The notes beneath the pieces were generated by a model, which saw nothing but the letters and a program-made list of their open reading frames with translations, was not told the DNA's origin and made no database searches. This document shows positions 8,398-17,256 of a DNA stretch of 47,970 nucleotides, in pieces. This stretch comes from Faecalimonas umbilicata (GTDB lineage: Bacteria; Bacillota; Clostridia; Lachnospirales; Lachnospiraceae). The DNA lies in the NCBI RefSeq assembly GCF_004346095.1, contig NZ_SLZV01000024.1, positions 1 to 47,970 on the forward strand, written 5' to 3'. The position numbers and the translations under genes are program-made. The first letter of the stretch is position 1, and each line of letters opens with the position of its first letter.

Positions 8398-9054
8398 ATG
8401 GCAAAGTCAAAAGAAGAATTATTAGAAAAACTGTCGGAATGTGTATTGGAGATGGAAGAGGAAGAGGTAGTCGACGTTGCTGAAGAATATATTGCAGCAG
8501 GGTATCCGGCATTTGACGGGATTATGGATGGTCTTGTAGATGGCATGAATAAAGCTTCGGATCTTTATGATGAAGAAGAGTATTTTGTAACAGATATTCT
8601 TCTTTGTTCGGATGCTATGTATGCCGGGTTGGAAGTGCTGCGTCCACACCTTCCTGAAAGTGCACAAAGCGGAGAAAAACCGAAGGCGGTAATTGGAGTT
8701 GTAGAGGGAGATACTCATGATATTGGGAAAAATCTGGTGAAGATCATGATGGATACAGCTGGATTTGAGATGTATGACTTAGGACGAGATGTTCCACCGG
8801 AAGCATTTGTAAAAAAAGCAATAGAAATTCAAGCACCGTTAATCTGTATTTCTACGCTAATGACAACTACAATGATTGGAATGAAAACGGTGATTGAGCA
8901 ATTAAAGGAACAAGGGATTCGTGATCAAGTAAAAGTCATGGTTGGTGGAAGTCCGGTTTCACAGAAGTTTGCGAATGAAATAGGAGCGGACGGATATTCC
9001 GTGAATGCAGTGGAAGCTGTAAAACTGGCAAAAAAATTATTAGATCTTGCGTAA
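8398..9054 (+). CDS. Corrinoid (B12-binding) methyl carrier protein, MtaC-like
   Basis: A 218-residue two-domain protein. The N-terminal helical cap of about 85 residues (methionine-synthase-type B12-binding domain 1) is followed by a Rossmann B12-binding domain with the D-x-H-x-x-G signature at Asp105-His107-Gly110, where His107 would be the lower cobalt ligand; a G-G-S-P segment follows later. It shuttles a methyl group between the operon's methyltransferases. I chose ATG 8398 because GGAGGA lies 8 bases upstream; ATGs at 8365 and 8392 are badly spaced. It lies between two UroD-type genes in one operon. Confidence 0.92.
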   Translation: MAKSKEELLEKLSECVLEMEEEEVVDVAEEYIAAGYPAFDGIMDGLVDGMNKASDLYDEEEYFVTDILLCSDAMYAGLEVLRPHLPESAQSGEKPKAVIGVVEGDTHDIGKNLVKIMMDTAGFEMYDLGRDVPPEAFVKKAIEIQAPLICISTLMTTTMIGMKTVIEQLKEQGIRDQVKVMVGGSPVSQKFANEIGADGYSVNAVEAVKLAKKLLDLA

Positions 9055-9072
9055 GTAATGGGAGGAAAATGT

Positions 9073-10149
9073 ATGTTTACGGAAAAAGAACGTTTGGAAC
9101 GCGCTTTGAGACAGGAAGAAGTGGATCGTCCGCCATGTATCTGTCCTGGGGGAATGATGAATATGATCACGACAGATCTCATGGATGCTTGTGGAGTTAC
9201 ATGGCCGGAAGCGCATACAGATGCACAGATGATGGCAGATTTGGCATTGGCAAGTTATCAACATGGTTGCTTTGAAAACGTAGGAGTTCCTTTTTGTATG
9301 ACAATAGAAGCAGAAGAACTGGGTGCAAAAGTAACATTAGGATCTAAGATTTTTGAACCACATGTAACGGAATATGCGGGAACATCTGTAACGGAATGGA
9401 AAAAATCATCTCCGATCAATTTGGAATGCGGGAGAGCAAAAGTAGTATTGGATGCAATCCGTATTTTAAAAGAAAAGAATTTAGATGTTCCGATCATTGG
9501 AAACTTAGTAGGACCGGTAAGTGTGGCAAGTTCTGTGATCGATCCAGTGGGATTTTATAAAGATTTGAGAAGACACAAAGAAGAAGCACATCAGTTTATG
9601 ACTTTTGTGACAGAACAATTGATTGCCTTTGCAAATGCGATGATTGAAAACGGCGCAGATGTGATCGCAATTTCTGATCCAAGCGGAACGGGAGAGATTC
9701 TCGGACCAAAATTTTTTGAAGAGTATGCGGTAAAATATCTGAATATGCTTTTGGATGGAATCAAAGATCAAGAAAAAGGTACGATTGTACATATTTGTGG
9801 GCAGATGAGAAGTGTATATGAGCAGATTGATAAAGTGCATTCAGATGCGTTGAGCTTTGATGCGATCGTTCCATTGAAAGAAGCCAGAAAGAATCTCCAA
9901 GATCGAGTATTGATGGGGAATGTAAGTACATTCGCATTAGAGTTTGGAGATGAAGAAAGAGTTCAAAAGCTGACAAAATTTTGTGTGCAAAGCGGCTCTG
10001 ATATCATTTCTCCAGCATGTGGACTGGGGACAAAGTCACCTCTTGCAAATATTCAGGCGATTTTAAAAACGTTAAAGATGGACGAAGAAGCATTTGAAAA
10101 AATGGAAACGATGGAAGAGTGGAAAGAAGAGGAGATGAAAAATGCCTAA
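9073..10149 (+). CDS. UroD-superfamily corrinoid methyltransferase 2 (MtaA-like)
   Basis: A 358-residue second member of the UroD superfamily with intact zinc pattern His240-x-Cys242 (V-H-I-C-G) and Cys316 (P-A-C-G). The start at ATG 9073 is supported by GGAGG 7 bases upstream. The gene lies 18 bases after the carrier gene and overlaps the next gene by 8 bases. With methyltransferase 1 it gives the operon two zinc-type enzymes, which fits one for substrate demethylation and one for handing the methyl on. Which enzyme does which cannot be told from sequence alone. Confidence 0.85.
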   Translation: MFTEKERLERALRQEEVDRPPCICPGGMMNMITTDLMDACGVTWPEAHTDAQMMADLALASYQHGCFENVGVPFCMTIEAEELGAKVTLGSKIFEPHVTEYAGTSVTEWKKSSPINLECGRAKVVLDAIRILKEKNLDVPIIGNLVGPVSVASSVIDPVGFYKDLRRHKEEAHQFMTFVTEQLIAFANAMIENGADVIAISDPSGTGEILGPKFFEEYAVKYLNMLLDGIKDQEKGTIVHICGQMRSVYEQIDKVHSDALSFDAIVPLKEARKNLQDRVLMGNVSTFALEFGDEERVQKLTKFCVQSGSDIISPACGLGTKSPLANIQAILKTLKMDEEAFEKMETMEEWKEEEMKNA

Positions 10150-11938
10150 TATCAAAGTACAGCCTTCTGGTAACGTATATGAATATGAAGTAGGAAAAAC
10201 TCTTTTAGAAGTTCTCTTAGAAGAAGGTATATTCGTAGATAATCCTTGTAATGGAAAAGGACTTTGTGGGAAGTGTAAAGTGCGAATTCTGGCAGGAGAA
10301 TTATCGGAACCGGAAGATACCGAACGGAAGTTATTAAAGCAAGAGGAGATGGAAAATGGAGTCAGACTTTCCTGCCTTGTAAAACCGGAAACAGATTTGG
10401 AGATAGAACTTATGCAGAAGGAAAGGAAGCATCAAGTGCTGACGGGAGGCTATATCCCTTCCTTTGCGTTCGATCAGGATATCCAAAAAATCGTGGTGGA
10501 AATTCAAAAACCAACTTTGGAAGATCAAACATCTTTTGAGGATCAGATTCTGCGTCAGATTCCGAAAGCAAGTCTAGAGCTGGGATGCCTCCAGATGAGG
10601 GAGTTTGTTCCGGGACAGGTGACGGTTGTACTCCATGGAAATCAAGTGATTCAAATAGAAGAGGGCAATACGACGGAAAAAATGTATGGGGTTGCGGTTG
10701 ATATTGGAACAACGACAGTTGTCTGCACGTTGATTGATATGCTTACCGGCAAGGAACTTGCACATGCATCCATGATTAACGCACAGAAGCATTTTGGACT
10801 GGATGTGTTGACCCGTATTACTTATGAGTTAGAGCATCCTGAAGATGGTTTAGAAAAATTGCAAAAGGCATTGGTAAATTCTATTAATGAGATGATAGAG
10901 GATATTTGTTGTCAGGCAGAAGTATCCAAAGAGTGGATTTATGAAATTGCTGTTGGAGCGAACTGTACAATGATGCATATGTTACTTGGGGTTCCTGCAA
11001 CATCACTTGGAAGATCTCCGTATGCGCCTGTGTTTGTACGTGGAAAAGACATCAAGGCAAAAGAAATTGGATTATGTGCAGCAGAAGGTGCGCGACTGTA
11101 TTGTTTGCCATCGGTATCCGCTTATATTGGAGCCGACATTGTAGCAGGAGCTTATGTATGTCAGCTTCAAAAAGAGTCTGGGAATGTGCTGTTTATAGAT
11201 ATAGGAACGAATGGGGAAATCGTATTATCCAGTCATGGCAGATTGCTTTGCTGTTCTTGTGCAGCAGGTCCGGCATTGGAAGGCATGAATATCAGTTCAG
11301 GGATGCGGGCAGCAGAAGGTGCTATTGAAGATGTGACGATCACAGAATCCGGAATAGAATGGAAAGTAATTGGAAATGAAAAGCCAATCGGCATTTGTGG
11401 AAGTGGGATTTTAGCAGTTGTAAAGGAATTGCTGAGAGTTGGTCTTGTCAGAAAAGAAGGAGCATTTATCAAGCTAAATAAATTAGAAGAATCGGATTAT
11501 CGTTTTCACATGCTGCAGGAAAATGGGAAAAAAAGAGAATTTATTTTATCGGAAGAACAAAAACTTTTGATTACGCAAGGAGATATTCGGCAGGTACAAC
11601 TTGCAAAAGGAGCCATTCTATCAGGATTTTTAGCGCTTCTTAAGAAAGCTGGAATCCAAATGGAAGATTTGGATAAAGTTATGATTGCGGGACAGTTTGG
11701 AGCACATCTTCCTGCGGATAGTCTGGTGGGAACCGGAATCATTCCAAAAGAAGTACAAGAAAAGCTTGTTTATGTAGGAAACTCTTCAAAGACAGGGGCC
11801 TATATGGCTCTGATGTCCGCAAAAGTAAAACGAGAAATGGAAGAACTGGCCGGACAGATGGATTATATGGAGTTAGGGGCAACAGAAAACTATGAACGCT
11901 TGTTTTCTGAATGTTTGATTTTCCCTAATGTGAAATAG
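10142..11938 (+). CDS. Corrinoid protein reactivase (RACo/RamA-type, ferredoxin plus ASKHA domain)
   Basis: A 598-residue protein. An N-terminal 2Fe-2S ferredoxin domain shows Cys36, Cys42, Cys45 and Cys78 in plant-type spacing. A linker is followed by an ASKHA-type ATPase domain from about residue 180, with D-I-G-T-T-T and later D-I-G-T-N-G-E phosphate loops and G-I-C-G-S-G. Such proteins use ATP and an electron to bring inactive Co(II) carrier protein back to Co(I). Its presence shows that the operon's carrier works through a Co(I)/methyl-Co(III) cycle. It overlaps methyltransferase 2 by 8 bases. Length and domains match complete family members. Confidence 0.92.
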   Translation: MPNIKVQPSGNVYEYEVGKTLLEVLLEEGIFVDNPCNGKGLCGKCKVRILAGELSEPEDTERKLLKQEEMENGVRLSCLVKPETDLEIELMQKERKHQVLTGGYIPSFAFDQDIQKIVVEIQKPTLEDQTSFEDQILRQIPKASLELGCLQMREFVPGQVTVVLHGNQVIQIEEGNTTEKMYGVAVDIGTTTVVCTLIDMLTGKELAHASMINAQKHFGLDVLTRITYELEHPEDGLEKLQKALVNSINEMIEDICCQAEVSKEWIYEIAVGANCTMMHMLLGVPATSLGRSPYAPVFVRGKDIKAKEIGLCAAEGARLYCLPSVSAYIGADIVAGAYVCQLQKESGNVLFIDIGTNGEIVLSSHGRLLCCSCAAGPALEGMNISSGMRAAEGAIEDVTITESGIEWKVIGNEKPIGICGSGILAVVKELLRVGLVRKEGAFIKLNKLEESDYRFHMLQENGKKREFILSEEQKLLITQGDIRQVQLAKGAILSGFLALLKKAGIQMEDLDKVMIAGQFGAHLPADSLVGTGIIPKEVQEKLVYVGNSSKTGAYMALMSAKVKREMEELAGQMDYMELGATENYERLFSECLIFPNVK

Positions 11939-11954
11939 AGTAGGAGTAAGAACT

Positions 11955-12824
11955 ATGAGCAGCATTAAAGATTTTAAATGTACCTACGATAATGGTGTAT
12001 TAGAGCATTCCAAAATCGTGGAAGAACTGGGGTTTACATTTCCTGATGTATATTTACATGCTGACAAGATGGCTGCGCTTTCCAAAAGGCAAAAAGAAAA
12101 ACAAGGAAATTCGATCTGTGTTCTGCCTTTTTGCCATACCGTAGAAGGAGAAGCTATGGGAGGAATCATCACACTCGGCAATGAAGTTGCAGGACCCCGG
12201 GCAAAGGAATATCTTTATACAGATTATAAGGAGCTTGGGGAAATCAATGAAATTGATTTTACAAAAGGAAGAATTCAGGAAGTTCTTCAGGCCTGTCAGA
12301 TTCTGCACGAACAAGGAGAACATGTGATGCTTGAAGTTTCAGGCCCCATTACAATTCTCAATGTGTTGATTGATATTAAACAAATTTTTAAAGGAATGCG
12401 TAAAGATTTCGAATTTATGAAATCTGTATTCCAAAAAGTTGGTACGCAAATTTTGAGCTATATAAAAGAAGCAAAAAAATATGGGGTAGATTTCATCAGT
12501 TATGCAGACTCGGTTGGAGGAGTGAATATACTTGGCCCGAAGATGGCAGAGCAGATGGTAGAAGGATTTACTTATGATTTTTTGAAAGAAGCACAGGAGT
12601 ACTCAGATGAACATACACTTTTGATGCTTTGTCCGAAAACAACATTTGCGCTTCTTGGGACAGAGAAAGCAGAACTTGCAGATATAGATATACCAGCTGG
12701 AAGTACCTATGGGGAAGGGTGTATAGAAGTACTTGGAAAAGCGAAAATAGTTGGAATACAATGTGCAAAAAATATGGGATTTTTGCTGAAATCAGGGATA
12801 ATGAAAGAAGTTGTATTGAAATAG
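11955..12824 (+). CDS. UroD-superfamily protein 3, zinc ligands lost
   Basis: A 289-residue, shorter member of the UroD/MtaA superfamily and the last gene of the operon (16-base gap; AGGAG just upstream). At the place of the H-x-C zinc pair it reads Met224-Leu225-Cys226, so the histidine is missing, and the protein ends before the position of the third ligand. It keeps family segments such as S-G-P-I-T-I and a Y-A-D-S followed by L-G-P-K. It may be a methyltransferase working without zinc, a substrate-binding partner of the other two, or an inactive paralogue. The intact frame and its position argue that it is used. Confidence 0.75.
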   Translation: MSSIKDFKCTYDNGVLEHSKIVEELGFTFPDVYLHADKMAALSKRQKEKQGNSICVLPFCHTVEGEAMGGIITLGNEVAGPRAKEYLYTDYKELGEINEIDFTKGRIQEVLQACQILHEQGEHVMLEVSGPITILNVLIDIKQIFKGMRKDFEFMKSVFQKVGTQILSYIKEAKKYGVDFISYADSVGGVNILGPKMAEQMVEGFTYDFLKEAQEYSDEHTLLMLCPKTTFALLGTEKAELADIDIPAGSTYGEGCIEVLGKAKIVGIQCAKNMGFLLKSGIMKEVVLK

Positions 12825-12828
12825 TGAA

Positions 12829-12866
12829 AAGGGAGCATCAGAAATGTGATATGCTCCCTTAGAAAG
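12829..12866. terminator. Bidirectional terminator between methyltransferase operon and ABC exporter
   Basis: AAGGGAGCAT (12829-12838) pairs with ATGCTCCCTT (12851-12860) around a 12-base loop, followed by AGAAAGTTTTT. It lies between convergent operons. Confidence 0.8.
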
Positions 12867-12869
12867 TTT

Positions 12870-14612
12870 TTATTCAAACTGGCTAAAATATAGATTTGCA
12901 TATTTTCCCTGTTTTTTTATTAATTCTTCATGAGTACCGACCTCTTTGATATCACCGTCCTCCATATAAAGGATCATATCTGCATCGCGGATAGTAGAAA
13001 GACGATGTGCGATTACAAAACTTGTTCTTCCTTTCATCAATTCTGCCATTGCTCGTTGAATTAACAGTTCCGTATGTGTATCAACATTACTTGTCGCCTC
13101 ATCTAAAATCATAATTTCAGGATCAGAAGCCAGGGCTCTTGCAATCGTAAGCAATTGTCTCTCGCCCTGAGAAAGATTTTCTGCGCCTTTGCTTAGCATC
13201 ATTTCATATCCGCCAGGCAATGTCTTGATAAAATTATGGGCACAGGCTGATTTTGCTGATGCAACAATCCTTTCCATAGGCATATCATCCTCGGCATATC
13301 CAATATTATCACGAATCGTGCCTTCGAAAAGCCAGGTGTCCTGTAATACCATTCCAAAACGATTTCTCAGTTCCTCGCGAGTCATGTCAGATGTTTTGAC
13401 ACCATCAACTAGGATGGAACCGGAATTTACCTCATAAAATCGCATTAACAGATTGATCAAGGTTGTTTTCCCTGCACCGGTTGGACCGACAATGGCAACT
13501 TTCTGTCCAGGAAGTACATTTAAATGAATACGCTTCATCAAAAGGTGATCTGGGGAATACCCAAAACTAACATTTTCAAAAGATACAGATCCTTTGTTGG
13601 ATTTCGGAACGATACAGTTTTCTTTATCTGCTATATCTTCCTCTGCATCTAATAATGCGAATATTCTATTTCCCGCAGCATTTGCAGCGCTAAAGCTACC
13701 AACCATTCCTGCAATAGTAGAAAATGGTTCTGCAAAACGCCAAGTATATTCTAACATTGCCTGAACGTTACCAACGGTAATTTTCCCCACAATTGCCCAA
13801 AGACAGCCGATTGCTGCACACAGTACATATCCTAAATCGTTGACCAATGTTGTGATTGGTGAGATCGCACCTGCAGTTGTTTCTGCTTTTTGGGAACTGA
13901 TCTTTAATTTTTCATTTAATTTTGAGAAGTGATTTTTTGCTCGTTCTTGATAATTAAAAGTTTGTACGACATCTTGTCCATTATATATTTCTTCGATATA
14001 TCCATTTAGTTCTCCTAACAGTCCTTGCTGTTGCTGATAATACTTTTCACTTGCTTTCATAACTCCGGCTGCACTGAAAAGCGAAAGTGGAACCATTGCG
14101 ATCGGAATGATCGATAGCGTAGGACTGATGGCAATCATCATTAGCAAAACACCGATGGCGGTAGTGACCTGAGTAACAATAGAAGTTAAATTCTGGCTAA
14201 GTGTGTTGTTGATGGTATCTACGTCATTGGTAATGATGCTCAGAATATCACCATGGGTATGAGTATCGTAATAATTCAATTTGATTCTGTGCATTTTTTC
14301 GTCGATCTCCCGGCGAAGTGTTTGCATCACTTTAGCAGTAATTTTAGACATTATGAAACCTTGTAAAAAAGTAAATAGTTGTGATATGAAATATAAAGCA
14401 ACTAAACTTACTAATAGGGAGAGAATGGTGTTCCAGTAAAATACACCATCTGTAACACTTGCAAATAAGGTTGTTGTCACTTTTCCAATCAAAAATGGAG
14501 CAAGAACCATAAATCCTGTGCTGATGATAGCTGATAGGATTACGAAAAGAAGTTTCAGGCGGTGCTCTTTTAGATAAGAGAATAATCTTTGAAAAGTTTT
14601 AAAGTTCCCCAT
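12870..14612 (-). CDS. ABC exporter half-transporter, catalytic subunit of a heterodimer
   Basis: A 580-residue type IV exporter half: six membrane spans in the first 310 residues, then an ATPase domain with Walker A G-P-T-G-A-G-K-T-T (376-384), an off-consensus signature L-S-Q-G-E (480-484), Walker B ending Asp504 with catalytic Glu505, and an A-H-R switch histidine. The partner gene lies directly upstream with one base between. The partner brings the perfect signature, this one the catalytic glutamate, so together they make one working ATP site, as in BmrCD or TM287/288-type exporters. Multidrug or peptide export is likely; the substrate is not visible. Confidence 0.93.
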   Translation of the reverse strand: MGNFKTFQRLFSYLKEHRLKLLFVILSAIISTGFMVLAPFLIGKVTTTLFASVTDGVFYWNTILSLLVSLVALYFISQLFTFLQGFIMSKITAKVMQTLRREIDEKMHRIKLNYYDTHTHGDILSIITNDVDTINNTLSQNLTSIVTQVTTAIGVLLMMIAISPTLSIIPIAMVPLSLFSAAGVMKASEKYYQQQQGLLGELNGYIEEIYNGQDVVQTFNYQERAKNHFSKLNEKLKISSQKAETTAGAISPITTLVNDLGYVLCAAIGCLWAIVGKITVGNVQAMLEYTWRFAEPFSTIAGMVGSFSAANAAGNRIFALLDAEEDIADKENCIVPKSNKGSVSFENVSFGYSPDHLLMKRIHLNVLPGQKVAIVGPTGAGKTTLINLLMRFYEVNSGSILVDGVKTSDMTREELRNRFGMVLQDTWLFEGTIRDNIGYAEDDMPMERIVASAKSACAHNFIKTLPGGYEMMLSKGAENLSQGERQLLTIARALASDPEIMILDEATSNVDTHTELLIQRAMAELMKGRTSFVIAHRLSTIRDADMILYMEDGDIKEVGTHEELIKKQGKYANLYFSQFE

Positions 14613-14613
14613 A

Positions 14614-16338
14614 TTATAAATTCTCCTTTCCTAATTGGATTTCGGCAATTTCTCTATATAAAGAACAGCTTTCTAATAATTCTTTGTGTGTGCCATTGCC
14701 TATAATCCTTCCATCATCAATCACTAGAATACGATCTGCATTCAAAATCGAACTGATGCGTTGCGCTACAATAATCATAGTGGCATCGCCAATACTTTCT
14801 TTCAGGTTTTGACGTAATTGACGATCTGTTTTCATATCTAAAGCTGAAAAACTATCATCAAAAACATAGATTTCCGGTTTCTTCATAATAGCACGGGCGA
14901 TCGCCATTCGCTGGCGCTGACCACCGGACAAATTTGTTCCGCCCTGAGCGATTGGATCGAAAAATCCGGATTGCTTCTTTTCGATAAATTCATTGGCACA
15001 GGCTATTTTTGCTGCTTCGTTCCAATCTTTTTCATTTCCGTTTTCATTTCCGAAGTTTAAGTTCTCTGCGATATTTCCGGAAAATAATTTGTTTTTCTGT
15101 GGCACATATCCAATCAAAGAACGCAGATCCTTTAAGGAATAATCTTTGATATTTACGCCATCAATCAAGATTTCCCCAAACAATGGGTCGTATAATCTTG
15201 GGATCAACTTTACAATGCTGGATTTTCCTCTTCCTGTACCACCGATAATTGCAGTAATTTCACCAGGCTTTGAAATAAAGTTGATATCTTTTAAAACTGG
15301 CTCATCTGCTCCCGGATAAGCAAATGTCACATTGCGGAACTCCACAGTGGAGCGCAAAGGTCTTTGTTCCAAAGGAAAGGAACCATCTACAATTGTGCTT
15401 TTGGTGTTCAATACTTCGGCAATGCGCTTGGCGCAGGCATAACTGGTAGGAAACATCATGATCACCATGGATAACATCATCACCGAAGTGAGAACCATAC
15501 TAATGTATTGACTGTTGGCTACTAAAGAACCGACTTCCATGGAACCTAGTTCAACATAATAGGATCCGACTCCGAGTACTGCAGCAGTTGTGACACCGAA
15601 AATAACACTGATTGCCGGCATTAATATGCTTGTAATTCTTCCGGCGGTCATTGCGGTCATGGCATAATCTTCGTTAGAATTTTCAAATCGTGTGCATTCC
15701 GTTTTTTGTTTATTAAAAGCTCTGATAACACGCACACCTTCTAAAGTTTCTAAAAATAAATGATTGATATGGTCGAGCTTGCTGCGCAGACGTATCGAAT
15801 AACGAGATGCAAAGATCATAATGATCGTCAGTACAATCAATAAAACAGGAATCGCAAATAGAAGTACGAAACTAACTTTTCCTCCTGTAGATGCTGAGAA
15901 AATCAATCCTGCAATTGCCATCATAGGAGCGAGAAGTCCTACGCGGAGCAACAATGTCAAAAAGTTTTGAACATTTGTGATGTCGGATGTGCTTCGGGTG
16001 ATTAAGCTGGCTGTGCCAAACTGATCCAAGTCAGCTGCGGAAAAGCTTTGAACAGTAGAGAAAACTTTGTCTCGCAGCTGTGCGGCAAAACTGGTGGAAA
16101 TACCGGAGGCAATTTTTACGGATCCAAAGCTGATAAGACAAGAAAAGACGGCAACTCCGGCCATAATTGCAGCGAACATCCAAATGGTTCTGTTTTCTCC
16201 TGTGACCACTCCTAAACTAATCATTTTTGATAGTAATGCGGGTAATAGCATTTGACCAAAAGCAGATAGTAGTATCAGAAAAAACAGCGCTACCAGTTGT
16301 TTGCTTTTGAATTTTACATGTTTTAAAATCGTTTTCAT
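14614..16338 (-). CDS. ABC exporter half-transporter, degenerate-site subunit of a heterodimer
   Basis: A 574-residue exporter half with six membrane spans and an ATPase domain: Walker A G-G-T-G-R-G-K-S-S (366-374), perfect signature L-S-G-G-Q-R-Q (470-476), but Asp495 in place of the catalytic glutamate (V-F-D-D-S-F) and Gln in place of the switch histidine (V-A-Q-R). These changes mark the non-hydrolysing site of heterodimeric exporters. It is the first gene of the pair, with AGGAG ahead of its ATG and a MerR-type promoter about 110 bases upstream. The partner starts one base after its stop. Confidence 0.93.
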   Translation of the reverse strand: MKTILKHVKFKSKQLVALFFLILLSAFGQMLLPALLSKMISLGVVTGENRTIWMFAAIMAGVAVFSCLISFGSVKIASGISTSFAAQLRDKVFSTVQSFSAADLDQFGTASLITRSTSDITNVQNFLTLLLRVGLLAPMMAIAGLIFSASTGGKVSFVLLFAIPVLLIVLTIIMIFASRYSIRLRSKLDHINHLFLETLEGVRVIRAFNKQKTECTRFENSNEDYAMTAMTAGRITSILMPAISVIFGVTTAAVLGVGSYYVELGSMEVGSLVANSQYISMVLTSVMMLSMVIMMFPTSYACAKRIAEVLNTKSTIVDGSFPLEQRPLRSTVEFRNVTFAYPGADEPVLKDINFISKPGEITAIIGGTGRGKSSIVKLIPRLYDPLFGEILIDGVNIKDYSLKDLRSLIGYVPQKNKLFSGNIAENLNFGNENGNEKDWNEAAKIACANEFIEKKQSGFFDPIAQGGTNLSGGQRQRMAIARAIMKKPEIYVFDDSFSALDMKTDRQLRQNLKESIGDATMIIVAQRISSILNADRILVIDDGRIIGNGTHKELLESCSLYREIAEIQLGKENL

Positions 16339-16457
16339 CTCAATTTCATTCTCCTTTCATAGATCGATATTTTTCAAATCTGTATTTTTACTTTGTATCA
16401 CACGAGGTAATATTCAACAGAATCTTTGTTGAATGGATTCTATGATCAACATGGCAC

Positions 16458-16488
16458 ATTGTAAAATGTACAGTAACTGTACAGTCAA
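16458..16488 (-). promoter_or_regulatory. MerR-type promoter and operator of the ABC exporter operon
   Basis: On the minus strand TTGACT (16488-16483) and TACAAT (16463-16458) are separated by 19 bases instead of 17. The spacer is filled by the dyad TGTACAGT-A-ACTGTACA (16467-16483), perfect over 8-base arms. An overlong spacer with a central dyad is the hallmark of promoters twisted into shape by MerR-family activators such as BmrR. No merR gene is in the window. Confidence 0.65.
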
Positions 16489-16537
16489 GAGGGGAATTGT
16501 AAAAAATTAAAAATAGAAGTAGAATCAAAATAGTGTC

Positions 16538-16566
16538 TTGTATCAGGCAGGGAATAATGGCATAAT
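16538..16566 (+). promoter_or_regulatory. Promoter of the DUF1653 gene
   Basis: TTGTAT (16538-16543) and CATAAT (16561-16566) are 17 bases apart, about 80 bases before the start codon. Confidence 0.4.
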
Positions 16567-16654
16567 ACTAGCATAAATACGATATATAAACCGGATGACA
16601 AGGTTGTCTGTTTCTATACTGCGAGCGCAGTCAGGATTAATGAAAGGAAAAAGG

Positions 16655-17110
16655 ATGAGCAGAGTAAGAATTATTAAGAAAAACGATGAATATACTTCGG
16701 AATACCAAGTTGGAGACATTTTTCAGATCACCGGGACATGGTATGGCGGGGTTCACATTGTAGGAAAATCAGGAATCCCGGTTTCGCTGGATCGGGAAGA
16801 ATATATGGAACTCGATACAGAACCGGAGCCGAAAGAGGAGGAAACTGTGCGGAGGGATATCAGAGAGGGGGACCTTGTACAGCACTTTAAGCGGGAATGG
16901 GTATCAGAGCATACAGCAGAATATCTGTATAAGGTACTTGCGTTTGCCCAGCACACAGAGACAGGAGAGAAGCTGGTGATCTATCAGGCGATGTATCCGC
17001 CTTTTAAGATCTGTGCAAGACCCTATGGGATGTTTATGAGTGAGGTGGACCGGGAAAAATATCCCGAGGTGAAACAGAAGTATCGATTCGAAAAGGTAGA
17101 ATTTAAGTAA
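16655..17110 (+). CDS. DUF1653 domain protein
   Basis: A 151-residue soluble protein. The C-terminal 80 residues match DUF1653: G-D-L-V-Q-H-F-K-R, then Y-K-V-L, an L-V-I-Y-Q-A-M-Y segment and an R-P-Y-x-M-F...V-D-R-E-K-Y-P segment. The first 60 residues are a small beta-rich part with no family I recognise. ATG 16655 follows AAAGGA; in-frame starts at 16595 and 16640 are poorer. The function of DUF1653 is unknown. It is transcribed divergently from the ABC exporter and stands alone. Confidence 0.75.
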   Translation: MSRVRIIKKNDEYTSEYQVGDIFQITGTWYGGVHIVGKSGIPVSLDREEYMELDTEPEPKEEETVRRDIREGDLVQHFKREWVSEHTAEYLYKVLAFAQHTETGEKLVIYQAMYPPFKICARPYGMFMSEVDREKYPEVKQKYRFEKVEFK

Positions 17111-17256
17111 AAAACAATGCAATAGAATGCGATATAAGAGGTTTTAATGATGATAGGCATACAAGTCTTACCTGAAACGATAAAATCGCTTATATCGCAA
17201 AATACGGCGTTTGATAGCGTGGTGGAAATATACTTGGCAAAAAAACATAGAAAATA

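Noticed and set aside
7310-10149. Heme biosynthesis (HemE) as the role of the UroD-type genes
   Set aside because: The H-x-C...C zinc pattern, the corrinoid carrier and the reactivase in the same operon point to methyl transfer; no other heme genes are present.
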